DNA from: Rossellomorea aquimaris
Lineage (GTDB): Bacteria > Bacillota > Bacilli > Bacillales > Fictibacillaceae
Reading direction: 5' to 3'
Assembly: GCA_020524245.1 (NCBI GenBank)
Contig: JAIVLN010000002.1
Coordinates: 1-64,000, forward strand
Length of the DNA: 64,000 bases
This document shows, in pieces, positions 16,166-24,028 of the stretch (within the stretch, counting starts at the first letter, position 1; each line of letters starts with the position of its first letter). Below the pieces are notes generated by a model that searched no databases, had not been told where the DNA came from, and saw only the letters and a list, made by a program, of their open reading frames with translations. The translations under genes were made by a program, and so were the position numbers.

Positions 16166-17121
16166 TGCGATATAAACCGATGCTTCCTATCCTCACTTCT
16201 GAGTTACCTGCCGGAAGTGAATGGTGTTTTGAAATCAAGTACGACGGTTTCCGCTGCCTCCTCTATATTGATGAATCCGAAATTGATCTATACAGCCGGA
16301 ATTTACGGTCGTTGAAGGCGGAATTTCCTGAAATCGTACGTGAAGCTGAACAAATCCAACAGCATTCAGACGATCTTCCGATTTTATTGGATGGTGAACT
16401 GTGTATATTGGATTCTTCAACGAAAGCATCTTTTTCTAAAATCCAGAAGCGTGGACGCATGAAAAAAGAAGCCAGGATCCAGGAACAAGCAGCAGCCACA
16501 CCAGCTACCTATCTCGTATTCGAACTGTTGATGCAATCCGGAAGGCATTTGAAAAATGAACCTTTTTACGAACGAAAACGGATCCTCCAGGAATGGATGG
16601 ACGGGAGAGAATATCCAACCGTAAACAAGGAACATCAAAGCCCGATTCAATGGATTCCATTTTCAACGAATGGTGATGCACTTTTTGCACACGTAAAAGA
16701 AACAAAAGGCGAAGGTGTTGTATCGAAAAGGCGAAATAGCGTATGGATACCTGGGAAACGGACGAATGATTGGTTGAAGGTGAAACGGCTGTATCGTGGC
16801 TTCTTCATTGTCATTGGACTTGATGAAGGAAACGGATATTTTCATGTTGCCGTCGTGAACGATGATCAACTACTGCCGATCGGACTCTTTTCTCATGGGT
16901 TGGAAGGTCAGGAAAGAGAAGCGTTGATACAGATTGTGAAGAAAAACCAGGTGACGAAACGTGGCAATCATATTGAGGTTACGCCTCGGATTTGTGTGGA
17001 GTTGGAATTCCTTGAAATCTATCAAATGCAGTTAAGACATCCGAGATTCATCCAATTCAGATTGGACATCCATTGGGAGGATTGCACATGGGAAGCACTT
17101 CAAATGCAAATGGAGAACTGA
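16162..17121 (+). CDS. ligD: ATP-dependent DNA ligase part of LigD
   Basis: A 319-residue ligase. Motif I is KYDGFR with the adenylated lysine at residue 26; motif III-like YLVFELLMQSG, motif IV EGVVSKR and motif V WLKVKRL follow, then an OB-fold ending near RLDIHWEDCTWEAL. It corresponds to the N-terminal half of B. subtilis LigD (YkoU), which seals breaks held by Ku. Here the frame stops at 17121 and the polymerase domain is a separate, overlapping ORF. The ATG overlaps the Ku stop (ATGA). Confidence 0.9.
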   Translation: MMRYKPMLPILTSELPAGSEWCFEIKYDGFRCLLYIDESEIDLYSRNLRSLKAEFPEIVREAEQIQQHSDDLPILLDGELCILDSSTKASFSKIQKRGRMKKEARIQEQAAATPATYLVFELLMQSGRHLKNEPFYERKRILQEWMDGREYPTVNKEHQSPIQWIPFSTNGDALFAHVKETKGEGVVSKRRNSVWIPGKRTNDWLKVKRLYRGFFIVIGLDEGNGYFHVAVVNDDQLLPIGLFSHGLEGQEREALIQIVKKNQVTKRGNHIEVTPRICVELEFLEIYQMQLRHPRFIQFRLDIHWEDCTWEALQMQMEN

Positions 17122-18002
17122 ATATAGATGGGCACACCATCCAGGTGACGAGTCTTGATAAAGTGTTGTATCCGGAAAAAGACATCACAAAACAGAGCTA
17201 TCTTCAATATTTAATTGAAGTCCACAAACGCATGCTTCCTTTTTTGCAAAACCGGCACTTGACGGTAAAGAGATATCCTCATGGGATGTATGATGACTTT
17301 TTTTATCAAAAGAATTGTCCAGACTATGCACCGGATTTCATTCAGACGGATGTCCATGAGAAAATCAATTATATCGTCTGCAATGACCTTGCAAGTCTGA
17401 TTTGGTTAGGGAACCAGCTTGCGCTTGAGTTCCACATTCCGTTCAATACGATTGATTCGACCTCTCCGACCGAAATCGTATTCGATCTCGATCCTCCTTC
17501 AAGGGATCATTTTCCGCTGGCGATAAAAGCTACACTTGAAATCAAGAAGATTCTTGACCGGTTGGAAATGGACGGATTTGTAAAAACTTCCGGCAATAAG
17601 GGCTTGCAAATCTACATTCCTCTACAAATAGGGGCGTTTTCCTATGAGGACACTCGAATGTTTACAAAGTTCATCGCAGAATATTTGGTCAACCAGTTTC
17701 CGGATGATTTTACAATTGAACGGATGAAAGAAAATCGCGGCTCAAAGTGCTATATTGATTTCTTACAACATGCTGAGGGAAAAACGATCATTGCCCCTTA
17801 CTCGACGAGAGGTGTAGAGGAAGCTCTCGTCGCGACTCCTCTTTTTTGGAATGAAGTGAATGAACAATTGAGGCCTGAGCTATTTTCGATGAATGATGTA
17901 CTCGATCGCATTAAGAAAAAAAGCTGTCCACTGAAAGAAATGGAGTCTGTCCGAAAACAGCAACCGTTCAGAAGGGTTTTGGAAGGATTGCTGAAACAGT
18001 AG
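17088..18002 (+). CDS. LigD polymerase domain as a separate protein
   Basis: A 304-residue archaeo-eukaryotic-primase-type polymerase, equivalent to the C-terminal half of YkoU. It shows VTSLDKVLYPEKDITK, RYPHGM, the metal-binding pair FDLDPP and TSGNKGLQIYIP, where many LigD polymerases have a His in place of the Gln. The ATG at 17088 has GGGAGG 7 nt upstream, lying inside the ligase gene, whose last 34 bases it overlaps in another frame. It adds nucleotides at Ku-bound ends. It runs tail to tail with the N-demethylase operon, with 2 bases between stops. Confidence 0.88.
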   Translation: MGSTSNANGELNIDGHTIQVTSLDKVLYPEKDITKQSYLQYLIEVHKRMLPFLQNRHLTVKRYPHGMYDDFFYQKNCPDYAPDFIQTDVHEKINYIVCNDLASLIWLGNQLALEFHIPFNTIDSTSPTEIVFDLDPPSRDHFPLAIKATLEIKKILDRLEMDGFVKTSGNKGLQIYIPLQIGAFSYEDTRMFTKFIAEYLVNQFPDDFTIERMKENRGSKCYIDFLQHAEGKTIIAPYSTRGVEEALVATPLFWNEVNEQLRPELFSMNDVLDRIKKKSCPLKEMESVRKQQPFRRVLEGLLKQ

Positions 18003-18004
18003 GT

Positions 18005-18958
18005 CTATACTTTGATTGTAATGGCTCCTTCACCACGCGACACGCAAGCCAGCATTTTCTCTTTCTTCTCTTCTTCAGTCAAAAACGTCTCATTATGAAG
18101 TACGGAACCGTTACACACCTCGACTTCACAAGTCCCGCATACACCCATACGACACGCATAAGGTACCGTAATCCCTTCATCAATCAACGCTTCCAACAAG
18201 CTTTGATTTGAATTTACATACAGCGTCTTGGCTGATTGCTCCTCAGTCACTTGGAAAGCTTTCGGATTTTGGATGGTACTTGAGGGTCGGAACCGCTCGG
18301 AGTGGATATTTTCATCAGGATATCCGAGCCCTTTACAGTACGTAATATAATGGTCCATGAAAGCAGATGGTCCGCAAATATAGATATGGGTACCAATGCA
18401 TTGATTCCGGAGCACATTTTGGAGCTCTTTTTCTTTTTGCTCCCTTTCCATAAAGTAAAAATGAGCCTGATCCGGATAGCGTTTTTTGATTGTGGAGTAG
18501 AAGGCACATTCACTAGCGCTCGAGCCTGCATAATAGAGATCGAATGATTGCCCGGTGTGTGACAGGAATGCCATCATGGACAGAAAGGGTGTGATCCCGA
18601 TGCCAGCCGCCAAGAATAAATGGCGTCGAGCTTCCGTACGGATCTGGAAGTAGTTTTCAGGCGAAGCCACTTCGATCGTTTCGCCTGGTTTTACATGATG
18701 GTGCAGAAATGAGGAGCCTCCACCTTCCGTACCGACATTTTTCACCGCAATAGTATATTCAGATTCGTCTTGGAGCGGATCATTGATAAGGGAATATTGC
18801 CTCTTACCCATCGGTAGCTTGAGTGAAATGTGAGACCCCGCACCAAAGTGTGGTAGCTTTTCACTTTCTGATGCAAAGGTGAACGTTTTGATTGTCGGGG
18901 TAACATATTCGGTTTTCTGAACCTTCAGTTGGTAATACTTTTGCATGAATGTGTTCAT
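18005..18958 (-). CDS. Ferredoxin-NAD(P)H reductase of an N-demethylase
   Basis: A 317-residue phthalate-dioxygenase-reductase type protein. An N-terminal flavin domain (RQYSLINDP) and NAD domain (AAGIGITPFLSMM, YICGPSAFMD) are followed by a C-terminal plant-type 2Fe-2S ferredoxin domain (CRMGVCGTCEVEV, then MLACVS for the fourth Cys). It passes electrons from NAD(P)H to a terminal oxygenase. Gene order places it as the electron donor of the heme-type N-demethylase encoded upstream; its ATG overlaps the preceding stop by 4 bases. Resembles VanB and DmmB reductases. Confidence 0.85.
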   Translation of the reverse strand: MNTFMQKYYQLKVQKTEYVTPTIKTFTFASESEKLPHFGAGSHISLKLPMGKRQYSLINDPLQDESEYTIAVKNVGTEGGGSSFLHHHVKPGETIEVASPENYFQIRTEARRHLFLAAGIGITPFLSMMAFLSHTGQSFDLYYAGSSASECAFYSTIKKRYPDQAHFYFMEREQKEKELQNVLRNQCIGTHIYICGPSAFMDHYITYCKGLGYPDENIHSERFRPSSTIQNPKAFQVTEEQSAKTLYVNSNQSLLEALIDEGITVPYACRMGVCGTCEVEVCNGSVLHNETFLTEEEKKEKMLACVSRGEGAITIKV

Positions 18959-19401
18959 CCCTTTGTTTCATCCGATTGATTCTTTTGTGTAAAAACAGGA
19001 TAGGCCAAATACGCTTGATGATAAGCTGAAAAGTGATCAGAAGCTTCAATGGTCTGATGGCAATTTGCGCAATCAAATTCTTTTTGTTGTGTGAAGGTTT
19101 GAATGTGGTGACATTGGGAGCAGAACGCGTTGAATGAACCTCCTGTATGAATTAATGTTATATCCTTCTGTTTAAACCCGGCTTTTATAGCGAGCTGTCT
19201 GAGGTTTTGGATGAGATCCTTTTCCGCGATGATCAAAATCTGTGCACCTAAAGGCTGGAATGACAGTTCTTTTTCGAGGTCAATCCCCTCTTCCAAACCA
19301 AGAATCCTACAATTACCGCCAGCCTGTTGAATGTCATTTTTCCGATCACACGCTCGTTCCATATTGTTTTGATCTGTCAAAATGATTGTTTTAAGAATCA
19401 T
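18955..19401 (-). CDS. Small zinc-ribbon subunit of dimethylamine-monooxygenase type
   Basis: A 148-residue protein with an N-terminal alpha/beta part and a C-terminal CSQCHH ... CANCHQ zinc-ribbon pair. It sits between the heme subunit and the reductase, with 4-base ATGA overlaps on both sides, which is the arrangement of dimethylamine monooxygenase (Dmm) operons where a small accessory subunit accompanies the heme enzyme. Function as an electron-transfer or assembly subunit is inference. No other domain is recognised. Confidence 0.7.
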   Translation of the reverse strand: MILKTIILTDQNNMERACDRKNDIQQAGGNCRILGLEEGIDLEKELSFQPLGAQILIIAEKDLIQNLRQLAIKAGFKQKDITLIHTGGSFNAFCSQCHHIQTFTQQKEFDCANCHQTIEASDHFSAYHQAYLAYPVFTQKNQSDETKG

Positions 19402-20348
19402 CTGTTCATCTTCTCTTTTTCAGCCATCGTTTTTTCAACAAAACCAAGCATTTCTTTTTTATACTGAGAAATGCCTTTATAATCCGCGATATCATCGTCC
19501 AATGTCTTGATGTTCCGGTAGAAAAGCATCAGCCATTGCTCATTTTTTATTAACTCTTCTAAAGATAAGAGGTACGTATGGATGGAAAACAGGATGTCAT
19601 GGTTGATCGGCATGCGGAATAACCGTTGCACTTCCACTCTCAAGTGGACCAATTCCCCCGCATTCTCTTCAGTAACTTCCTGCCTCATCCTTCCCCAGTC
19701 CGCATACGTTTCGAGAGGTGTATCCAGTTTTTCAGAAATCGTGATGGACCAGTTTTTCCTCTCCCATGCTGTATTGGGACGGATCCGTGAAATGAATCGT
19801 CCCACCTTTTCGATAAAACCATTGTCAGTGATGCCGGGGACAGGATAATGGATTGATTTAAATTCCATCCCGAGCACAAACGCCAAAGACCAATTGGATG
19901 GAAAACATAACTGACCTGCCTCGAGAAACAGACCATCGCTTCTGTCTCCCATCAAGATCAAGTCCTCCTGCACATGACGTCCTGCCAGATCCATCGGTTC
20001 GAGTTCAATGGAAGTACAGTCTCGAAAGATGAATGTTTCCTCTTCATTCAGAAGATGGTTCTGGAACTGAAACTCTTTCCCCTTTTGCGTAAAAGAAAAA
20101 TGGGAAGGATACGCTTCGGAGAGTTGAGTGAAAACTAGACGCATCACTTCCCATTGCGACTCGATTGAAATTGGAAGCGATCTGAAACAACGCGAATGGT
20201 TTTGTTGAAGCAGCTTCCGCTTCAGTGTTATTTCTTTTTCATAGTCCTCTGTAACCGTCAATGTCCAAGGAGGATCAAGAATGGAAGAATTATTCGAATA
20301 AGCATACTGATCCTTCGTGAAAGGAAACGGGAAAGTTCGGTTTGACAT
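19398..20348 (-). CDS. Heme-dependent oxidative N-demethylase, large subunit (DUF3445)
   Basis: A 316-residue protein of the DUF3445 family, which includes the heme subunit of dimethylamine monooxygenase. Recognisable stretches are CFPSNWSLAFVLGMEFKSIHYPVPG and RKNWSITISEKLDTP, then LRVEVQRLFRMP. Together with the small subunit and the 2Fe-2S reductase it should oxidise a methylated amine, releasing formaldehyde; the true substrate is not shown. The start is at MSNRTF, with GAGG 8 nt upstream, rather than the in-frame GTG that overlaps that site. First gene of the operon. Confidence 0.78.
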   Translation of the reverse strand: MSNRTFPFPFTKDQYAYSNNSSILDPPWTLTVTEDYEKEITLKRKLLQQNHSRCFRSLPISIESQWEVMRLVFTQLSEAYPSHFSFTQKGKEFQFQNHLLNEEETFIFRDCTSIELEPMDLAGRHVQEDLILMGDRSDGLFLEAGQLCFPSNWSLAFVLGMEFKSIHYPVPGITDNGFIEKVGRFISRIRPNTAWERKNWSITISEKLDTPLETYADWGRMRQEVTEENAGELVHLRVEVQRLFRMPINHDILFSIHTYLLSLEELIKNEQWLMLFYRNIKTLDDDIADYKGISQYKKEMLGFVEKTMAEKEKMNR

Positions 20349-20434
20349 TGTTTGCACCTCAAAAGTTCTGTTACCTTACCATTTCCATAACGTTCAGAGA
20401 AATCCTTTAGAAAATTGCATGCCTATAGATGGTT

Positions 20435-20560
20435 GTTTTAGAAAAAGATGTTGTTCTTTTAGAAATCTGACAGGTGTTTTTTGAAAAAACACCTTTGGTT
20501 TTAGAAAAATCGCACTCTTTCTTCTAAAAACGCTCCTCATCTTTGAAAACGGTATCTTCT
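20435..20560. repeat. 21-nt array C (six degenerate units)
   Basis: Units of exactly 21 bases start at 20435, 20456, 20477, 20498, 20519 and 20540. The core TTTTAGAAAAA is well kept in the first four and decayed in the last two; the other ten positions differ from unit to unit. The third unit contains a near-perfect hairpin (AGGTGTTTTTT / AAAAAACACCT). The array lies below the LacI-gene terminator and above the N-demethylase operon, the same setting as the 20-nt arrays but with a different core. Confidence 0.65.
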
Positions 20561-20582
20561 TACTACCCCTCACTCTCCATAT

Positions 20583-20616
20583 AAAAAAGAGCGAACAGGT
20601 CAGACCTGTCGCTCTT
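20583..20616 (-). terminator. Intrinsic terminator of the LacI-type regulator
   Basis: On the minus strand AAAGAGCGACAGGT pairs with ACCTGTTCGCTCTTT, one bulge, followed by TTTTTTAT. Confidence 0.9.
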
Positions 20617-21639
20617 TTAACTCAAGTTCCCGCTCGATTGCCGCTCAATGATGTGATGCTTCACTTTGATCATCTGTGGTTTTGAATCAGGTTGTTCAAT
20701 GGAGCGAAGCAGTGTATTCGCTGCCTGGTAACCTAATTCATAAATGTTGATGTCCACCGATGTGAGAGATGGTGTTGCTAATTCAGCAATCATTGCGTTG
20801 TTGAAACTGGAAACGGATACATTTTCAGGTACCCTCATTTTCATATCATCGAGCATCCTCAAAACCCCAAGTGCCATCAAATCGTCTGTCACCACGAGGG
20901 CAGTTGGTGGTTCTTCTAGCGTCATGAGTTCTGAAACCGCTCTCCGTCCCTCTTCAACTGCAAAGTCGGAATGAATAACATAATCACTCTTATAAGGAAT
21001 CTTTGCATTTTGTAACGCTTTTTCATATCCGAGCAATCGATCAGTGGTCACGACGAGGTTCAAGCTTCCCCCAACAAAACCAATCCGTTCATGCCCATTT
21101 TGAATATGATATTCGGTCAGTTCTTTAGCCGCGCGGTAATTATCGTTATCAACGTGATTGATCTCATCATCGTGTTTATATGGCTTTCCGATTACCGTAA
21201 ACGGAAACTTCTGTTCATATAAGTAATTCATGATACGGTCATCAACCCTTGAGTAAAGAAGGACGATTCCATCGACTCTTCTTCCTTGGACCATTCCTAC
21301 GACGGCTCTGTAGATCTCCTCTTCAGTCGTACCAGTGGACATCAACAAGGTATACTCCTGTTCATGTGCTTTGGTACTGATACCGCGTAATACTTCTGGG
21401 AAGAACGGGTTCTGGAACGCCTTTTCAGCCGAGCTAGGCATGACGATTCCGATCGCCCTTGAACTTCGGTTGGCGAGGCTCCGAGCGGTGAAGTTCGGAT
21501 GATACCCTAAGTAATCCATCGCTTCACGGACTCTTCGCTTCGTCTCATCACTGATTCGCGGATTATTCGCTACAACACGAGATACTGTAGAGGGAGCGAC
21601 ATTTGCTAGTTTGGCAACATCTTTAATCGTAACACCCAT
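20617..21639 (-). CDS. LacI-family regulator of the maltodextrin genes
   Basis: A 340-residue repressor with an N-terminal helix-turn-helix (TIKDVAKLANVAPSTVSRVV, residues 4-23), hinge helix ARSLANRSS, and a periplasmic-binding-type ligand domain (GIVMPS, DGIVLLYSR, GHERIGFVGG, PTALVVTDDLMALGVL). It resembles MalR/MsmR-type regulators. It follows the malG-like gene on the same strand by 78 bases, so it may be autoregulated with the importer. LacI-type sites at 25345 and 25396 are its likely operators, though CcpA would bind the same consensus. Confidence 0.85.
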   Translation of the reverse strand: MGVTIKDVAKLANVAPSTVSRVVANNPRISDETKRRVREAMDYLGYHPNFTARSLANRSSRAIGIVMPSSAEKAFQNPFFPEVLRGISTKAHEQEYTLLMSTGTTEEEIYRAVVGMVQGRRVDGIVLLYSRVDDRIMNYLYEQKFPFTVIGKPYKHDDEINHVDNDNYRAAKELTEYHIQNGHERIGFVGGSLNLVVTTDRLLGYEKALQNAKIPYKSDYVIHSDFAVEEGRRAVSELMTLEEPPTALVVTDDLMALGVLRMLDDMKMRVPENVSVSSFNNAMIAELATPSLTSVDINIYELGYQAANTLLRSIEQPDSKPQMIKVKHHIIERQSSGNLS

Positions 21640-21717
21640 GTATGCTTCCTCCTGTCCAACACTTCTAGCTCCATTTTACCATAATTCCGTTTGACCTATA
21701 CGACAACTGTGGGTGGA

Positions 21718-22560
21718 TTACCCTTTAGTGCCCCCAGCGGTCAGTCCCGAGATCAAGTAACGTTGTAGAGATAGGAACAATAGCGAGATCGGGATCGCAA
21801 TGAGTACGGCACCTGCAGCAAACTTGGTGAATTCAGCACCGAACTGTTTTGCCACCAGATTGTATAGACCAACGGCTAGTGTGTATTTCTCTTCACTACG
21901 TAAAATGACTTTTGCCAGGATAAAATCAGCAAACGGGGTAATGAAGCTGAACAAAGCGATAACTGCAAGAATCGGTTTCGCAAGTGGCAGGATGATCTGC
22001 CAGAAGATACGGAAGTGACCGGCACCATCAATTCGTGCGGACTCATCCAGCTCTTTCGGAATCGTATCGAAATATCCTTTTGCAAGCCACGTGTTCATCG
22101 GTAACAATCCACCGGTATAGAGCAAGATCAATGCGAGATGCGTATCAATCAATCCAGTCTGTACCGCAAGGACGTATATCGCAATCAACGCTGCGAAGTT
22201 CGGAATCATCTGAAGGATTAAGAAGGTCATCAAACCGTTCTTACGCCCGACGAAACGGTACCGGGAAAAGGTGTAACCCATCAATGCAATCATCGTAACC
22301 GATAGAACCATCGTGATCGTACAGATTTTCAACGTATTCCAATACCACTTCAAGTAGTTACTTTGTTCAAGATCGAATAGTTCCTTATAGTGTGCGAGTG
22401 TCGCATTCTTTGGAATGATCGTCGAACCCGATAAACTGTTTCCTGGGTTGAATGAAGACCCGACTATCCATAGCACCGGATAGATGACAATTCCAAGTGC
22501 AATGAAAATAGCGATATACGATAGTGTGAGGCGGATGATTTTTTGTTTTTTCATGTTCAT
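21718..22560 (-). CDS. Maltodextrin ABC transporter permease, MalG/MdxG-like
   Basis: A 280-residue inner-membrane permease with six predicted helices and the EAA loop (ELDESARIDGAGHFRIFWQIILPLAKP) that docks the ATPase. It ends ISGLTAGGTKG, typical of MalG. It starts one base after the MalF-like stop. No MsmX-type ATPase is encoded in the window, so a shared ATPase elsewhere is expected, as in B. subtilis. Confidence 0.88.
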   Translation of the reverse strand: MNMKKQKIIRLTLSYIAIFIALGIVIYPVLWIVGSSFNPGNSLSGSTIIPKNATLAHYKELFDLEQSNYLKWYWNTLKICTITMVLSVTMIALMGYTFSRYRFVGRKNGLMTFLILQMIPNFAALIAIYVLAVQTGLIDTHLALILLYTGGLLPMNTWLAKGYFDTIPKELDESARIDGAGHFRIFWQIILPLAKPILAVIALFSFITPFADFILAKVILRSEEKYTLAVGLYNLVAKQFGAEFTKFAAGAVLIAIPISLLFLSLQRYLISGLTAGGTKG

Positions 22561-22561
22561 G

Positions 22562-23848
22562 TTAGATTATATCCTCCTCTTTAAACGATTTCGTTCTGCG
22601 GAATTGCCATAGTGCTACAGATATGACGATAACCGATAGGACCATCGTAACCGCTGCAGCTTTCGCATATTGTTTCGACTCTAACGTTAAGCTATAGATC
22701 CATGAAATTAAGATGTCTGTAGACCCAGCTGTCTGTCCTGGCATTGGTGGACCTCCTCCGTTAAAGAGGAAGATGACATTAAAGTTGTTGAAATTGAATG
22801 TGTATTGCGTAATCAAGATCGGTGCGATTGCATACAGAATCATCGGCAGTGTGATGGTGCGGAACTTCTGTAACATCGTTGCTCCATCCACGGTCGCTGC
22901 TTCGTATTGTTCATCAGGTATGGATTGCAGTACACCGGTTACCATTGCAAAAATGAACGGAAATCCGAGCCACGATTGAATCAGGATGAGTGCTACTTTT
23001 GCCCAAAACGGACTCGTCAACCACGGAATCGGATCAATGCCGACTGCCGCCAATAGATCATTGTTGATAGCACCGAACGTTTCATTGAACATACCCGCGA
23101 AAACAAGGATTGATACGAATGCCGGAATTGCCCAAGGCAAGATGAGGATCGTACGGAAAACCTTCTTGAATTTGAGATCCTTCTGGTTCAGAAGCACTGC
23201 TAAGAAAATCCCGATCGCGATTTGGATCGTTGTCGCGACGAATGTCCAAATGATCGTCCAGCTTAAAACACTGATGAAGGTTCTACGCCAAATATCTAAA
23301 CGGAAAATGTCAATGAAGTTCTGAATCCCGACCCAATCCACCAGTTTTGCAGGCGGTGAATGATAAAGATCATAGTTTGTGAATGCAAGTAAAATAACGA
23401 ATAAAATTGGAAAAATAACAACGAAAATCAGCAAGAACACACCTGGTGAAAGCATCAAATATGGGAAACCAGTATCTACAACATTTCGATACTGTTCACG
23501 AATTGAGTGAAGTCTCAGTCCCATGTCGCGCTTCTTCCCGTTCACATGCGCGTCATACAGGTTCAAGGCATAAACTGTTAAACCGATGACCAGTACTAGA
23601 ATGGCGATAATTCCTTCTACCATCAGGAAAATGGAGTGGTCACGTGGTAGTTTCTCTCCTAATGTCACAATCCCCCATAAGCCCATATTAAGTAGATCTT
23701 TAAATGCGATGATGAAGGAGACTGTCAAGATGAAGAACGCAATGGCTTTCATATATTGTCGGTTATAAAGCTGTCCAAGACCTGGAATGAGGGACAAGAA
23801 CAGTGCTCTTTTCCGATGTGTGGACGAAGTTGTAGTCATGTTATTCAT
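22562..23848 (-). CDS. Maltodextrin ABC transporter permease, MalF/MdxF-like
   Basis: A 428-residue permease. Residues 10-95 hold extra helices (LIPGLGQLYNRQYMKAIAFFILT) ahead of the core, as in MdxF. The core has six helices with the EAA loop (EQYEAATVDGATMLQKFRTITLP). AAGGGG precedes the ATG. It follows the MalE-like gene by 180 bases that contain a strong hairpin and is one base from malG. Confidence 0.88.
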   Translation of the reverse strand: MNNMTTTSSTHRKRALFLSLIPGLGQLYNRQYMKAIAFFILTVSFIIAFKDLLNMGLWGIVTLGEKLPRDHSIFLMVEGIIAILVLVIGLTVYALNLYDAHVNGKKRDMGLRLHSIREQYRNVVDTGFPYLMLSPGVFLLIFVVIFPILFVILLAFTNYDLYHSPPAKLVDWVGIQNFIDIFRLDIWRRTFISVLSWTIIWTFVATTIQIAIGIFLAVLLNQKDLKFKKVFRTILILPWAIPAFVSILVFAGMFNETFGAINNDLLAAVGIDPIPWLTSPFWAKVALILIQSWLGFPFIFAMVTGVLQSIPDEQYEAATVDGATMLQKFRTITLPMILYAIAPILITQYTFNFNNFNVIFLFNGGGPPMPGQTAGSTDILISWIYSLTLESKQYAKAAAVTMVLSVIVISVALWQFRRTKSFKEEDII

Positions 23849-23973
23849 TTATGCCCCTTGTCCTTTCTATTGATAGTGGTTGATGATTTCTCTGAAATTC
23901 ACTCTCTTCCGGTGGATTTCCTTTGAAATCATCAAAGTGTATGGACGTATATTCGTCCCCTTATAAAGATGAA

Positions 23974-24000
23974 GCAGTACCTCGGCTTCGAGGTACCGCT
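23974..24000 (-). terminator. Intercistronic hairpin between malE-like and malF-like genes
   Basis: GTACCTC / GAGGTAC, extended by GC pairs around a G/A mismatch, forms a stable stem with a 6-base loop, followed on the minus strand by a weak T-rich run (TTCATCTTTAT). It probably acts as partial terminator or 3'-end stabiliser, giving more binding protein than permease. Confidence 0.65.
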
Positions 24001-24028
24001 CTCCTATTTTCATTCTTTTTAAACTGTA

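Noticed and set aside
17088-17121. Sequencing frameshift as the cause of the LigD split
   Set aside because: No homopolymer lies in the overlap and a well-spaced GGGAGG-ATG is present, so a natural overlap is favoured; kept as a checkable alternative.
20435-20560. CRISPR-like array (conserved core plus variable spacers)
   Set aside because: The unit is 21 nt with an 11-nt degenerate core, far below CRISPR size, and no cas gene is present. Arrays A and B have the same objection.
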